Assembly: GCF_900078685.2 (NCBI RefSeq) | Contig: NZ_LT546170.1 | Span: 665,663 to 729,662 of the forward strand | Direction of reading: 5' to 3' | DNA from: Mycolicibacter icosiumassiliensis | GTDB taxonomy: Bacteria; Actinomycetota; Actinomycetes; Mycobacteriales; Mycobacteriaceae | DNA length: 64,000 nt | Shown here: piece after piece, positions 33,351 through 41,956 of the stretch | Position numbering within the stretch: position 1 is the first letter of the stretch | Layout: each line of letters begins with the position of its first letter | Notes under the pieces: generated by a model | What the model was told of the DNA's origin: nothing | The model's database searches: none | The model's input: the letters and a program-made list of their open reading frames with translations, nothing else | Position numbers and translations under genes: made by a program

Positions 33351-35114
33351 GTGTACGACCTCACGATCACCGGTGGCACCGTCGTCGACGGGACGGGAGA
33401 ACGGCGCTACCTGGCCGACGTCGGCGTCCGGGACGGGCGCATCGTGGCCGTACAGCGCCGCGCCGGAACCGATGATCCGGGGCTGACCGGTCCAGCGGCC
33501 GAAACAATCGATGCCACCGGCAAAGTCGTGGCACCCGGGTTCGTCGACATCCACACGCACTACGACGGGCAAGTCAGCTGGGACAATCTCCTGGAGCCGT
33601 CCAGCGGTCATGGTGTGACCACGATCGTCAGCGGCAACTGCGGGGTCGGGTTCGCCCCGGTGCGGCCCGGCAGCGAGGAATGGCTGATCAAGCTGATGGA
33701 GGGCGTCGAGGATATTCCCGGCACCGCACTGACCGAGGGCATCACCTGGGGTTGGGAGAGCTATCCGGAGTATCTCGACGTACTTGAGCGGAAGGACTTC
33801 GCCGTCGACGTCGGCAGTCAGGTCGCACACGGGGCGATCCGCGCCTACGCGATGGGCGAGCGCGGAGCCCGCAACGAGCCGGCCACCCCGGATGACATCG
33901 CGGCGATGAGCCGCCTGGTTCAGCAGGCCATCGAGGCTGGAGCGCTGGGCTTTTCGACGTCGCGGACGCTGACACATCGGGCGATGGACGGCGAGCCGGT
34001 GCCGGGAACCTTCGCCGCCGAAGACGAGCTGTTCGGACTGGGCCGGGCCATGGCGGCCGGTGGTCAAGCCGTATTCGAGCTGGCGCCGCAGGGCGCGGCT
34101 GGTGAGGACATCGTCGCGCCGAAGAAGGAACTCGAATGGATGCAGCGCCTGGCCGCCGAGATCGACCGGCCGGTGTCGTTCGCATTGATTCAGGTCGACG
34201 CCGACCCGAACCTGTGGCGCGAGCAGCTGGACATCTCCGCGGCCGCACATCAGGCCGGCAGCGCGCTGTATCCGCAGGTGGCCGCCCGGCCGTTCGGCAT
34301 GCTGCTCGGTTTCGCCGGGCATCACGCCTTCACCCACCGGCCGACCTACCGGCGGCTGAAGGAGCAGTGCAGTCGCGCCGAACTCGCGCAGCGGCTTGCC
34401 GAGCCTGCGGTCAAGGCCGCGATTCTGTCCGAACAGGATCTGCCCGTGGACCTGTCCCAACAGTTCGACGGGATGTTCGCGTTAGTCCAGCATTCACTGC
34501 ACCGCATCTACGACCTGGGCAACCCGCCGGACTACGAGCCGACCCCGGAGCGCTCAGTGGCCGCGATCGCCGCGGCGCGCGGCGAGGATCCGTTGGCGAC
34601 GCTGTATGACCTGATGCTGCAGGCCGATGCCGGCGCCATGCTGATGCTGCCGTTCTTCAACTACGCCGATGGCAATCACGACGCGATCCGCGAGATGCTT
34701 ACCCACCCCGCCGGGGTGCTGGGGCTCTCGGACGGCGGCGCGCACTGCGGAATGATCTGCGACGCTTCCTATCCCACCTACCTGCTCACACATTGGGCAC
34801 GCGACCGGCATCGCGGCGAAAAGCTGCCCCTGGAGTACGTGGTGCGCAAGCAGTGCCGCGACACCGCGCAGCTGTTCGGCCTGGGCGATCGTGGGGTCAT
34901 CGAAGTCGGCAAGAAGGCCGACATCAACGTGATCGACATGGAAGCGCTGACCCTGCAGCCGGCCCGGATGGCTTATGACCTGCCGGCCGGTGGGCGCCGA
35001 CTGCTGCAAGGGGCGAGCGGGTATGTTGCGACGATCGTCAGCGGCACCGTCACCCGACGCAACGGCGCCGACACCGGCGCACGACCCGGGCGTCTGGTGC
35101 GCGGAGCGCGCTAG
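33351..35114 (+). CDS. Amidohydrolase, N-acyl-D-amino-acid deacylase-like
   Basis: The 587-residue enzyme belongs to the metal-dependent amidohydrolase family of D-aminoacylases. It starts YDLTITGGTVVDGTG, with VVAPGFVDIHTHYDGQVSWD (metal-binding HxH), VSGNCGVGFAP, and later DGGAHCGMICDASYPTYL with the catalytic Asp region. Many actinobacterial members are uncharacterised, so the substrate is open. The GTG start is chosen for GAAGGAGA six bases upstream. It leads an operon with an SRPBCC protein and an SDR, next to a divergent TetR; catabolism of a small amide or ring compound is plausible but not shown. Confidence 0.88.
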   Translation: MYDLTITGGTVVDGTGERRYLADVGVRDGRIVAVQRRAGTDDPGLTGPAAETIDATGKVVAPGFVDIHTHYDGQVSWDNLLEPSSGHGVTTIVSGNCGVGFAPVRPGSEEWLIKLMEGVEDIPGTALTEGITWGWESYPEYLDVLERKDFAVDVGSQVAHGAIRAYAMGERGARNEPATPDDIAAMSRLVQQAIEAGALGFSTSRTLTHRAMDGEPVPGTFAAEDELFGLGRAMAAGGQAVFELAPQGAAGEDIVAPKKELEWMQRLAAEIDRPVSFALIQVDADPNLWREQLDISAAAHQAGSALYPQVAARPFGMLLGFAGHHAFTHRPTYRRLKEQCSRAELAQRLAEPAVKAAILSEQDLPVDLSQQFDGMFALVQHSLHRIYDLGNPPDYEPTPERSVAAIAAARGEDPLATLYDLMLQADAGAMLMLPFFNYADGNHDAIREMLTHPAGVLGLSDGGAHCGMICDASYPTYLLTHWARDRHRGEKLPLEYVVRKQCRDTAQLFGLGDRGVIEVGKKADINVIDMEALTLQPARMAYDLPAGGRRLLQGASGYVATIVSGTVTRRNGADTGARPGRLVRGAR

Positions 35115-35145
35115 CTAGTCGTCCACCACCGAAAGGAACCAGCAG

Positions 35146-35658
35146 TTGTCTCGGATGCATCCGTGTGAGCGGGTCAGCCTCGATTTCCTCGAACGTGCGC
35201 CCCAGCGGTTCAGCAACAGCGTGGAGTTGGCCGTGACGCCCGATCAGATCTGGGAGGTGTTGGCCGACGCGCAGGCCTGGCCGCACTGGGCCAGCGTCAT
35301 CACCAATGTGACCTGGACCAGCCCCGAACCGCACGGTGTCGGCACCACCCGCGTCGTCGACATGCGGGGCGGCATCGTTGGGGACGAAGAGTTCCTGGCC
35401 TGGGAACCGGGACAGCACATGGCATTTCGCTTCAACGCGAGCTCGACCTCGGCACTGGCGGTGTTCGTCGAGGACTACATCATCGAGCCCACCCCGCAGG
35501 GCTGCCGGCTCACCTGGACCCTGGCCAATGAGCTGCGAGGCCCGGCGCAGTGGTTCTCTCCGATCAGCGGCCCGCTGATGAACCTGGGGTTTCGCCGCTT
35601 CCTAGCCAACCTGCGCCGCTACACCGACCAGCGTTTCGCGACGGCGAGCCGCGGGTAG
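35146..35658 (+). CDS. SRPBCC family protein (polyketide cyclase/dehydrase-like)
   Basis: The 170-residue protein has the helix-grip fold pattern of START/SRPBCC proteins: VELAVTPDQIWEVLADAQAW, WASVITNVTW and the C-terminal helix GPLMNLGFRRFLANLRRYTD. Such proteins bind hydrophobic ligands. A TTG start at 35146 is supported by GAAAGGAA seven bases upstream; an ATG at 35155 is the alternative. It is directly followed by an SDR, with the next ATG after its stop. Confidence 0.82.
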   Translation: MSRMHPCERVSLDFLERAPQRFSNSVELAVTPDQIWEVLADAQAWPHWASVITNVTWTSPEPHGVGTTRVVDMRGGIVGDEEFLAWEPGQHMAFRFNASSTSALAVFVEDYIIEPTPQGCRLTWTLANELRGPAQWFSPISGPLMNLGFRRFLANLRRYTDQRFATASRG

Positions 35659-36603
35659 ATGAGCGGATCCGGCTGGTCGCTGGAGCAGGGTTCGCCCCAG
35701 GCCGGACGGACAGCGATCGTGACCGGGGCCAACACCGGAGTCGGCCTCGAAGTGGCGCGGGGATTGGCCATCCTCGGGGCCACGGTCGTGCTGGCCTGCC
35801 GCAATACCGATGCGGCTGCGGTGGCCCGGCAAGACATTCTCCGATCGGCGCCGGCCGCGCGCGTCGACATGGTTCACCTGGACGTCAGTGACCTGGCGTC
35901 GGTGCGGGTTTGCGCCGACGAGCTGCGGGCCCGCTATCCGGTCCTCGACCTCCTGGTCAATAACGCCGGAGTCATGCACCAGACCCGGCAATTGACGGTC
36001 GACGGCTTCGAGGGTGACTTCGGCACGAATTTCCTGGGGCCCTTTGCGCTGACGGGGCTGCTGCTGGATCGCGTGCTTGCCTCCCCGGCAGGACGGATCA
36101 TCGCGGTCAGCAGCAAGACCCACCGCAGTGGGCGGATCGCGTTCGACGACCTGCAGTTGACGACGTCGTTCACTTCGGCGGTGGCCTACACCCAGTCCAA
36201 GCTTGCCCAATTGATGGCGACCTACGAACTGCAGCGGCGGCTGGAATCGTCTGCCAGCCCGGTGATCGCGTTGGCGGCACACCCCGGTGGCACCCGCACC
36301 GCGATCCTGCGCGAGCAGTCCAGGGCGGTCCGCTGGGTGTTCAACAGCCGGTCTCGCTATGTGACGGGCTGGTTCACCCAGGGGCCCGCCGAGGGGGCGC
36401 TACCGATGTTGCGGGCAGCGACCGACCCGGCCGCCGCGGGTGGTCAGTTCTACGGCCCGGGTGGGCGTTTCGAGCAGATCGGCCCGCCGGTGTTGGTGCG
36501 GGCCGCCGGCCGAGCCGGTGACGCCGACGCGCAGCGGCGGCTGTGGACGGTCGCCGAAGAGCTCACCGGAGTTACCTACTCGTTGACGCGCGATCCGGCG
36601 TAG
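35659..36603 (+). CDS. Short-chain dehydrogenase/reductase
   Basis: The 314-residue SDR has the nucleotide-binding TGANTGVGLEVARGLA motif, NNAG (VNNAGVMHQ), the catalytic YTQSK, and the preceding Ser region (AVSSKTHRSG). It resembles the retinol-dehydrogenase/NADP oxidoreductase type found often in mycobacteria. It starts at the base after the SRPBCC stop, so the three genes (amidohydrolase, SRPBCC, SDR) form an operon. Its end overlaps the convergent TetR gene (36572). Confidence 0.9.
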   Translation: MSGSGWSLEQGSPQAGRTAIVTGANTGVGLEVARGLAILGATVVLACRNTDAAAVARQDILRSAPAARVDMVHLDVSDLASVRVCADELRARYPVLDLLVNNAGVMHQTRQLTVDGFEGDFGTNFLGPFALTGLLLDRVLASPAGRIIAVSSKTHRSGRIAFDDLQLTTSFTSAVAYTQSKLAQLMATYELQRRLESSASPVIALAAHPGGTRTAILREQSRAVRWVFNSRSRYVTGWFTQGPAEGALPMLRAATDPAAAGGQFYGPGGRFEQIGPPVLVRAAGRAGDADAQRRLWTVAEELTGVTYSLTRDPA

Positions 36604-37192
36604 CGCCGCGAGCCGCGCTGACCGCCGGGCCGATCCACCGGCGCAGCAGGCGCCGTAGTTCGTCGCCCGGGGCGGGTAGCGGTGCCAGGATGAACGATTG
36701 CAACGTGCGCAGCACCATCTCGATGATGTCGTCGATGCCCTGATCGTCGAAGCCGGTCCAGTCGACGTCGAGGCGGTCGAGCAGGGAGTGCCCGAAGCTT
36801 CGGCCGGTGTCGGTCGTGACGGTCAACGCAAAGGCGCTGGCCTGTTGGGAGCGCAGCAGCAGACCGAGATAGGGGTCGTGGGGGAGGCGCTCCAGGGTGA
36901 GTGCGACGCCCTCGGCGACCGCTTCGCCGGGATCGGTCATTCCGGCCAGGGCTTCGGCGAGCTGGTCCAGAAAGGCGCCGGCGCCGTCGGCGGCGGTTGC
37001 CGTCAGCAGCTCCTCGGTGCTGGGGAAGTAGCGGTACACCGTCTGCCGGGTGACGCCCAGCGTGCGTGCGACGTCGGCGATGCTGGTCTGCTCGCCGCGT
37101 TCGTCGATGGTCTGGCGGGTGGCTTGCAGAATCCGTGCCACCGCCTCCTCGTCGCTGGCGGGCACATTCCCGCCCCAACCACGAGTGCGCAT
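36572..37192 (-). CDS. TetR family transcriptional regulator
   Basis: Starting at the ATG at 37192, the 206-residue protein has an HTH (ARILQATRQTIDERGEQTSI, then ADVARTLGVTRQTVYRYFPS). GGAGG five bases before the ATG supports this start; the longer open frame upstream is not needed. It lies downstream of the truncated MMPL gene on the same strand and converges on the SDR gene. Its target is not evident. Confidence 0.87.
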   Translation of the reverse strand: MRTRGWGGNVPASDEEAVARILQATRQTIDERGEQTSIADVARTLGVTRQTVYRYFPSTEELLTATAADGAGAFLDQLAEALAGMTDPGEAVAEGVALTLERLPHDPYLGLLLRSQQASAFALTVTTDTGRSFGHSLLDRLDVDWTGFDDQGIDDIIEMVLRTLQSFILAPLPAPGDELRRLLRRWIGPAVSAARGATPDRASTSR

Positions 37193-37308
37193 CAGAACCT
37201 CCGTGCCAGGGTTCGACGTCGATTCATAGCCGAAACCGTAGCCGCGGTCGCCGCAATGCCCGCCGTTGACCACGCCGTGCCCAAAGGACCCGCCCATGAC
37301 GTGCAAGG

Positions 37309-39258
37309 TCAGCGCGGCAGATTGGGCCACCAGACTCGATCGCCGATCAGTGCGAACAGCGCTGGAATCACCAGGGTGCGAACCACGAACGTGTCTAACA
37401 GAATTCCCAAGCCCACGATGATGCCCAGCTGGGTCAGCACGATCAGCGGCAGCACCCCGAGCACGCAGAACACCGCTGCCAGCACGATGCCGGCACTGGT
37501 GATGACTCCGCCGGTGGCTGACACCGCGCGCACCATGCCGTCGCGGGTGCCGTGTTCGGGGGTCTCCTCACGGGCGCGGGTCACCAGGAAGATGGTGTAG
37601 TCCACGCCCAGCGCTACCAGGAACAGGAACGCGAACAGGGGCGTGCTGTTGTCCAGCGCCGGGAATCCGAACAGGTGCAGGCTGGCCCAGCAACCCAACC
37701 CGAGTGCCGCGACCGCGCTGAGCACCGTCGCCGCCACCAGGACAGGCGGGGCCAAGACTGCCCGAAGCAGCACGAACAGCACGGTGAGCACCACCGCCAG
37801 GATCAGCGGGATCAGCACCGCGCGGTCGCGTACCGCCCCGTCCCGCACATCGAGCGCCTGCGCGTCGGCGCCACCCACCAAGGCCCGGGCGTCCACCGCA
37901 CTGACCGAATCACGAAGTCCGGCAATGGCACGGAAAGCCTCATCGGTCGCCGGGGCGGCGTCGAGCACCACCGACCACATGGTGCGCCCGGTCTCGGAAA
38001 CACCCGTCTGGACCACCGAGACGACGCCCGGGACCGCAGTGATCGCCTGCTTGAGTTGCTGAGACCGGGCGGTGGGGCCGATCACGACGGTCGGACTCGC
38101 CGCGCCGTCCGGAAAGTGTGCTGCCAGCGTGTCGAAGCCGCTCACCGAGTCGGCCTGCAACCGGAACTGCTCAGTCTGCGACAACCCGATCCCGGCGCCC
38201 AGCAGCCCGGTGGCCGACACCGCCAGGACGGCGATCGCCGCGGTGCACACCAAGGCTGGGCGGCGCGCCACCGCCGCGGCCACGCGGTGCCACGGGCCCG
38301 CCAGTGTCGCTGCATCGCCGGTGGCCCGAGGAATGAACGGCCAGAACACCTTCCGGCCGACCAACGCCAGCAGCGGGGGCAAGACCAACAGCACGAATAC
38401 GGCGGCCACGACCAGCCCGCAGCTGGCGCAGATCCCAAGACTGCGGGTGCTCGGGGTGACCGCCAAGATCAACGTCAGCAGGGCCAGCACCACGGTGGCG
38501 TTGCTGGCCAGGATCGCCGGGGCGGCGGCGGCCACCGCACGTCGTAGCGCGGTGCGATGCTCGGGTTCGGTGTGCAGTTCTTCGCGGTAGCGCGAAATCA
38601 GCAGCAGCGCATAGTTGGTTCCGGCCCCGAAGACCAAGACGCTGGTAATGCCTGCGGTCGAGCCGTCGAAGGTCACGCCCGCGGCGCGTGCGACATCGGA
38701 CCCCACCACGGTGGCCACCCGATCAGCGAACGCGATCACCATCAGCGGTACCAGCCACAACACCGGCGAGCGGTAGGTGACGATCAATAGCAGCGCCACC
38801 ACCAGTGCGGTAACCGCCAACAGCGTGACGTTGGCGCCGGTGAAGGCGTCGGCGATGTCGGCACCGAACGCCGGTCCGCCGGTGATGTGGGTCGACAGCG
38901 TCGGGGGCAAGCCGTCGGCGGCAGCCGCGCGCAGGGCTTTGACCGCATCGGTGAGCGCGAAACCGGACAACTCGGCGTTCAACGGCACCGTCGCCAGGGC
39001 CGCCTGGCGGTCGGTGGACAGCAGTACCGGCGCGGCCGGGCCGGTGAGCACCTGGGGCATCCGCGTCATGCGATCGCGGGCCGCGTTCACCGCCGTGATG
39101 TCGGCCGGCGTCAGTGGTGCACCGTCGCTGCGGGTGGCGACCAGCAGCGCGGTCGCCTGCTCGCCGTCGGCGACGGAGGACAGCGCCGCGGCGGCGCATG
39201 GCACCGAATCATCGGCCGAACAACCGAAAGTGGCTTCGGTCGATACTGTTGATGCCAT
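37309..39258 (-). CDS. MMPL family transporter, N-terminally truncated, proton-relay Asp replaced by Asn
   Basis: The protein has the second part of an MMPL/RND fold. The usual first membrane helix and the first part of loop 1 are absent: the sequence goes from a Met-Ala-Ser-Thr start straight to loop-1 text (SVADGEQATALLVATRSDG). Where the family has GTDYALLLISRYREE, this has GAGTNYALLL with Asn at 38614-38616. The second half keeps VDYTIFLVTRAREE. Whether a functional export pump remains is doubtful. The ATG overlaps the ATG of a small plus-strand ORF (39257), and the region looks like a recombination junction. It could be a pseudogene. Confidence 0.75.
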   Translation of the reverse strand: MASTVSTEATFGCSADDSVPCAAAALSSVADGEQATALLVATRSDGAPLTPADITAVNAARDRMTRMPQVLTGPAAPVLLSTDRQAALATVPLNAELSGFALTDAVKALRAAAADGLPPTLSTHITGGPAFGADIADAFTGANVTLLAVTALVVALLLIVTYRSPVLWLVPLMVIAFADRVATVVGSDVARAAGVTFDGSTAGITSVLVFGAGTNYALLLISRYREELHTEPEHRTALRRAVAAAAPAILASNATVVLALLTLILAVTPSTRSLGICASCGLVVAAVFVLLVLPPLLALVGRKVFWPFIPRATGDAATLAGPWHRVAAAVARRPALVCTAAIAVLAVSATGLLGAGIGLSQTEQFRLQADSVSGFDTLAAHFPDGAASPTVVIGPTARSQQLKQAITAVPGVVSVVQTGVSETGRTMWSVVLDAAPATDEAFRAIAGLRDSVSAVDARALVGGADAQALDVRDGAVRDRAVLIPLILAVVLTVLFVLLRAVLAPPVLVAATVLSAVAALGLGCWASLHLFGFPALDNSTPLFAFLFLVALGVDYTIFLVTRAREETPEHGTRDGMVRAVSATGGVITSAGIVLAAVFCVLGVLPLIVLTQLGIIVGLGILLDTFVVRTLVIPALFALIGDRVWWPNLPR

Positions 39259-39409
39259 GACCGACTCGCCGACGGCGATCACGCGGCGCATCTTCATCGG
39301 TACCTGCTCGTACGTGACCGCGATGACGCTGGCCGAGAACGGCATGATCGTCGGCGGGGTCGGGTCGGTGTCATTCTCACCGCCGCGGTTGACCTCCTGC
39401 GCCGGATGA
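39257..39409 (+). CDS. 50-residue ORF, possible N-terminal gene fragment
   Basis: This 50-codon ORF (MTDSPTAITRRIFIGTCSYVT start, SPPRLTSCAG end) has third codon positions that are almost all G or C, as in real mycobacterial genes, and the frame is open from the ATG. No family is recognised. It lies between the truncated MMPL gene and the DinB-like gene, and its stop is two bases from the latter's. It may be the 5' fragment of a gene whose remainder was lost. Function unknown. Confidence 0.35.
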   Translation: MTDSPTAITRRIFIGTCSYVTAMTLAENGMIVGGVGSVSFSPPRLTSCAG

Positions 39410-39411
39410 AT

Positions 39412-40083
39412 TCAGCAGACCGGGACCGGCTGATCGTCATCGCGGTGGCCGAACACACCGAAGCTGTCGACCAGCTGCGCCGTCGGCTCGGGGGACCAGT
39501 CCCACCCGGCGATCTGACTGCGGGAGCGTCTGCTGAACAGGCCGCGCATCAGCTCGTAACCTGCGGCCCGCAAGACGGTGACGGATTCACCTGAACCGCA
39601 ACGCCATTCCTGCCCCAGCTCGTCGCTGATCACCAGGGTGCTGCTGTCACGCACGCGTCGGCCTGGCAGGTAACCCAGGACGTCTAGGAACGGCTGCCAA
39701 TGCTCGCGGTCGATTCGCGGCAGGCCCAGTGCCTCGCGCAGATCCCCCTCATGGCAGATCGCGTCCGCGGCGAGGTTAGGCCCGGCGAATCGCTCCGGCA
39801 AACTCGCCTCTACCGCCGGGGATGCGCGTTCCCACTCGTCGAGCAGCGCACCGACCGGGCGGTCGCGACGTTCGGCGACGTGCCGGGCGGTCCAGGACTC
39901 TCCCGGTGCCCCATCGAGTCGCTGCGCCAAGACGTCTGCAGCGCCGCCGGTGAGGTGGGCCAACACATCGTGCACCGACCATCCGGGTGTCGCCGGAACC
40001 GCGAGGCTCAGCTGGTCCTCGGTGAGTCCGGCCATCAGCGTGCTGATCCTGCCGCGGGCGGCCCGGTAGCTGGCGTCAAGCAT
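39412..40083 (-). CDS. Mycothiol-dependent maleylpyruvate isomerase-family (DinB-like) protein
   Basis: The 223-residue protein has the N-terminal DinB-type four-helix domain of the TIGR03083 family (MLDASYRAARGRISTLMAGL, TPGWSVHDVLAHLTGG, DAICHEGDLREALG). Such proteins use mycothiol in detoxification or isomerisation; most are uncharacterised. The metal-binding His of VLAHLTG and DAICHEGD are visible. The start overlaps the end of the SnoaL-like gene by 8 bases. It is last in an apparent operon with that gene and an FAD oxidoreductase. Confidence 0.82.
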   Translation of the reverse strand: MLDASYRAARGRISTLMAGLTEDQLSLAVPATPGWSVHDVLAHLTGGAADVLAQRLDGAPGESWTARHVAERRDRPVGALLDEWERASPAVEASLPERFAGPNLAADAICHEGDLREALGLPRIDREHWQPFLDVLGYLPGRRVRDSSTLVISDELGQEWRCGSGESVTVLRAAGYELMRGLFSRRSRSQIAGWDWSPEPTAQLVDSFGVFGHRDDDQPVPVC

Positions 40084-40525
40084 GAAAGCCTCCTGTGTCG
40101 CGGCGTCGGGAAACCATGGTGCGCATGAGTCTTTGGGCCACGGGCCGGTGGGTGGTGTTCTGCGAGGAAGTCAACAGCCAGCCGGCACCGGTTCGTACCG
40201 CGACGCTGGTGTTGATCCGCACACCCCGGCTGCGGCCCCGTGCATTTTTTGTCACTACGGCGCGTGAGTGGATCAGCGCGATGTCTGCTGTCACGAACCG
40301 CAGGGTAGATGTCTGGAGTTCCAGCCGTGTCCCTCGCAGCAGCTTGGCGAACAGCGGAGCATACGACGCGGCAATGGCCTCCCGCCCTTGGTAGCGGTCG
40401 CCCAGGAAGGTGACGTAGTCCGCGTCGGTGGTGAAGACGGACGCATAGGCTGCGGGATCGCCCGAATTCCAGCCGGCGACCTGTTGGGCGAGCAGCTTTC
40501 GGATGGCGGTTTCGTCGTCATTCAT
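40076..40525 (-). CDS. SnoaL/SgcJ-like (DUF4440 type) protein
   Basis: The 149-residue protein has the NTF2-like fold pattern: AIRKLLAQQVAGWNSGDPAA, YASVFTTDADYVTFLG, and a beta-rich end with GWLLTSSQNTTHRPVAQ. Relatives include SnoaL-type cyclases and detoxifying oxidoreductases. I start at the ATG at 40525, which overlaps the stop of the FAD gene (ATGA). It is translationally coupled to both neighbours. The active site is not obvious. Confidence 0.8.
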   Translation of the reverse strand: MNDDETAIRKLLAQQVAGWNSGDPAAYASVFTTDADYVTFLGDRYQGREAIAASYAPLFAKLLRGTRLELQTSTLRFVTADIALIHSRAVVTKNARGRSRGVRINTSVAVRTGAGWLLTSSQNTTHRPVAQRLMRTMVSRRRDTGGFHA

Positions 40526-41871
40526 GAGGCGAGCTCCGGGCCCCGCAGGTTGGCCAGCAGGATGCGGGCCAGCAGCACCGGGTCGCGCAACCGCGAGGGG
40601 GGATCCACCAGGTTGCGCACCCGCAGGACGCGCTCGGTGACGGCGATGTCGCGGGACACGGCGGTCCCCACTGCCTCGGTGAACCACCCGCTCAGCCGGC
40701 GGCGGATCGGATGCGGGCGGCCGGCGGCAGCGGGACGATCCAGGGTCGCGTTGGCTGCCCAGATCGGTCCGATCTGGGCGGCCGCCGCCCGGAAGAAGCG
40801 CTGCGACAGGTCCGGGCCGCCATCTGCCAGGCAGTCACGCAGCGCCATCGCTTGCAGGGCAGCCACCGTCATGCCTTGTCCGTGCAGCGGATTGAGCCGG
40901 CAGAGCCCGTCGCCGATCACCACCAGCCCTTCGGGGAAGCGCGTCATCTGGTGGTAGCGGCGCCACAGTGCGCCGGTGTCATGGGCGACCGCGATGTCGC
41001 CCACCGGCGTGGCGTCGCGCAGCCCGGCCATGATCGATGCCGGGAGCATCTTCCTGGCCGCGACCTGCATGGCGGTGAAATTCCTTGGGGGAGCGCCGTA
41101 GTCACCGTGGCGGGCGATCGACAGCATCCACGTGTCGTGTTCGTAGGCCACCAGCAGCAGGCCGGGGTGGGCACGCCCCTGGTTGACGAAAACCATCTGG
41201 TCGTCGAGCCGTCCGGGCGGGATGCGCAGCAGCTGGCTGGAGTAGGCCCAAGCGGGGCGCAGGCGGTGGTCCGGCACGCAGCCGAAGCCGTGTCCGGCCA
41301 AGAAGTCGGCGGTCCGCGAGGCCCGTCCGGTTGCGTCGATGACGAGGTCGGCGCGCAGGACCTGGGTGAGCTTGTTGTCCCGATTCGTGACTCGTACACC
41401 GCGGACGACACCGCGATCGTGCACCGGCTCGACGGCGTCGTGGCCGTCGAGGAACGCGACGTTACCGAGCTTGTCGACGCGCCGACGGACGTGGAACTCC
41501 ATGAACGGTCGGCTCGCGCTGTAGATCGCCAGGGCTTGGGGATCGGCGAGTGTGCCCGTCCGGTTCAGCTCGTGGCGGCCGACGCGGGCGTAGCGCCCAG
41601 ACAGATCGCCGTTGTCGATCACCACCGCGCCGGCGGCGGCGAGCTCGTCGAGTATTCCGGGAAAAAGTTCGCCGAGGATTCCGGTGCCGCGGGTGAGGAA
41701 GCTGTGCAGATGGCGTCCCTGCGGGACCCCCTTGCGCTGGGCCGGGTGATCGGGGAGCCGATCGCGGTCCACGACCGTGACGGAGTCGTAGGACTCCGAT
41801 GCCACTCGGGCCGCCAGCAACCCGGCTATCCCGGCTCCCAGCACCACCGCCGACGTACTCGAACTGACCAT
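40522..41871 (-). CDS. FAD-dependent oxidoreductase
   Basis: From the ATG at 41871 (GGAGAGGGG upstream) the 449-residue protein has the Rossmann motif VVLGAGIAGLLAARVA, the middle DGGPD-type FAD region VIGDGLCRLNPLHGQGMTVA, and a HLHSFLTRGTGILGE segment near residue 55. It is like FAD-binding monooxygenases/halogenases but lacks the WxWxIP halogenase signature, so a hydroxylase or dehydrogenase is more likely. It precedes SnoaL- and DinB-like genes and follows a MmpS/MmpL operon on the same strand. Confidence 0.85.
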   Translation of the reverse strand: MVSSSTSAVVLGAGIAGLLAARVASESYDSVTVVDRDRLPDHPAQRKGVPQGRHLHSFLTRGTGILGELFPGILDELAAAGAVVIDNGDLSGRYARVGRHELNRTGTLADPQALAIYSASRPFMEFHVRRRVDKLGNVAFLDGHDAVEPVHDRGVVRGVRVTNRDNKLTQVLRADLVIDATGRASRTADFLAGHGFGCVPDHRLRPAWAYSSQLLRIPPGRLDDQMVFVNQGRAHPGLLLVAYEHDTWMLSIARHGDYGAPPRNFTAMQVAARKMLPASIMAGLRDATPVGDIAVAHDTGALWRRYHQMTRFPEGLVVIGDGLCRLNPLHGQGMTVAALQAMALRDCLADGGPDLSQRFFRAAAAQIGPIWAANATLDRPAAAGRPHPIRRRLSGWFTEAVGTAVSRDIAVTERVLRVRNLVDPPSRLRDPVLLARILLANLRGPELAS

Positions 41872-41956
41872 TGCAAGCCCCTCTCCGTGACGCAAGGGAC
41901 CCACGATACAGACAAATTAAGAAAAATAAGAGTATCTTGGCGTAACAGTAAGATTC

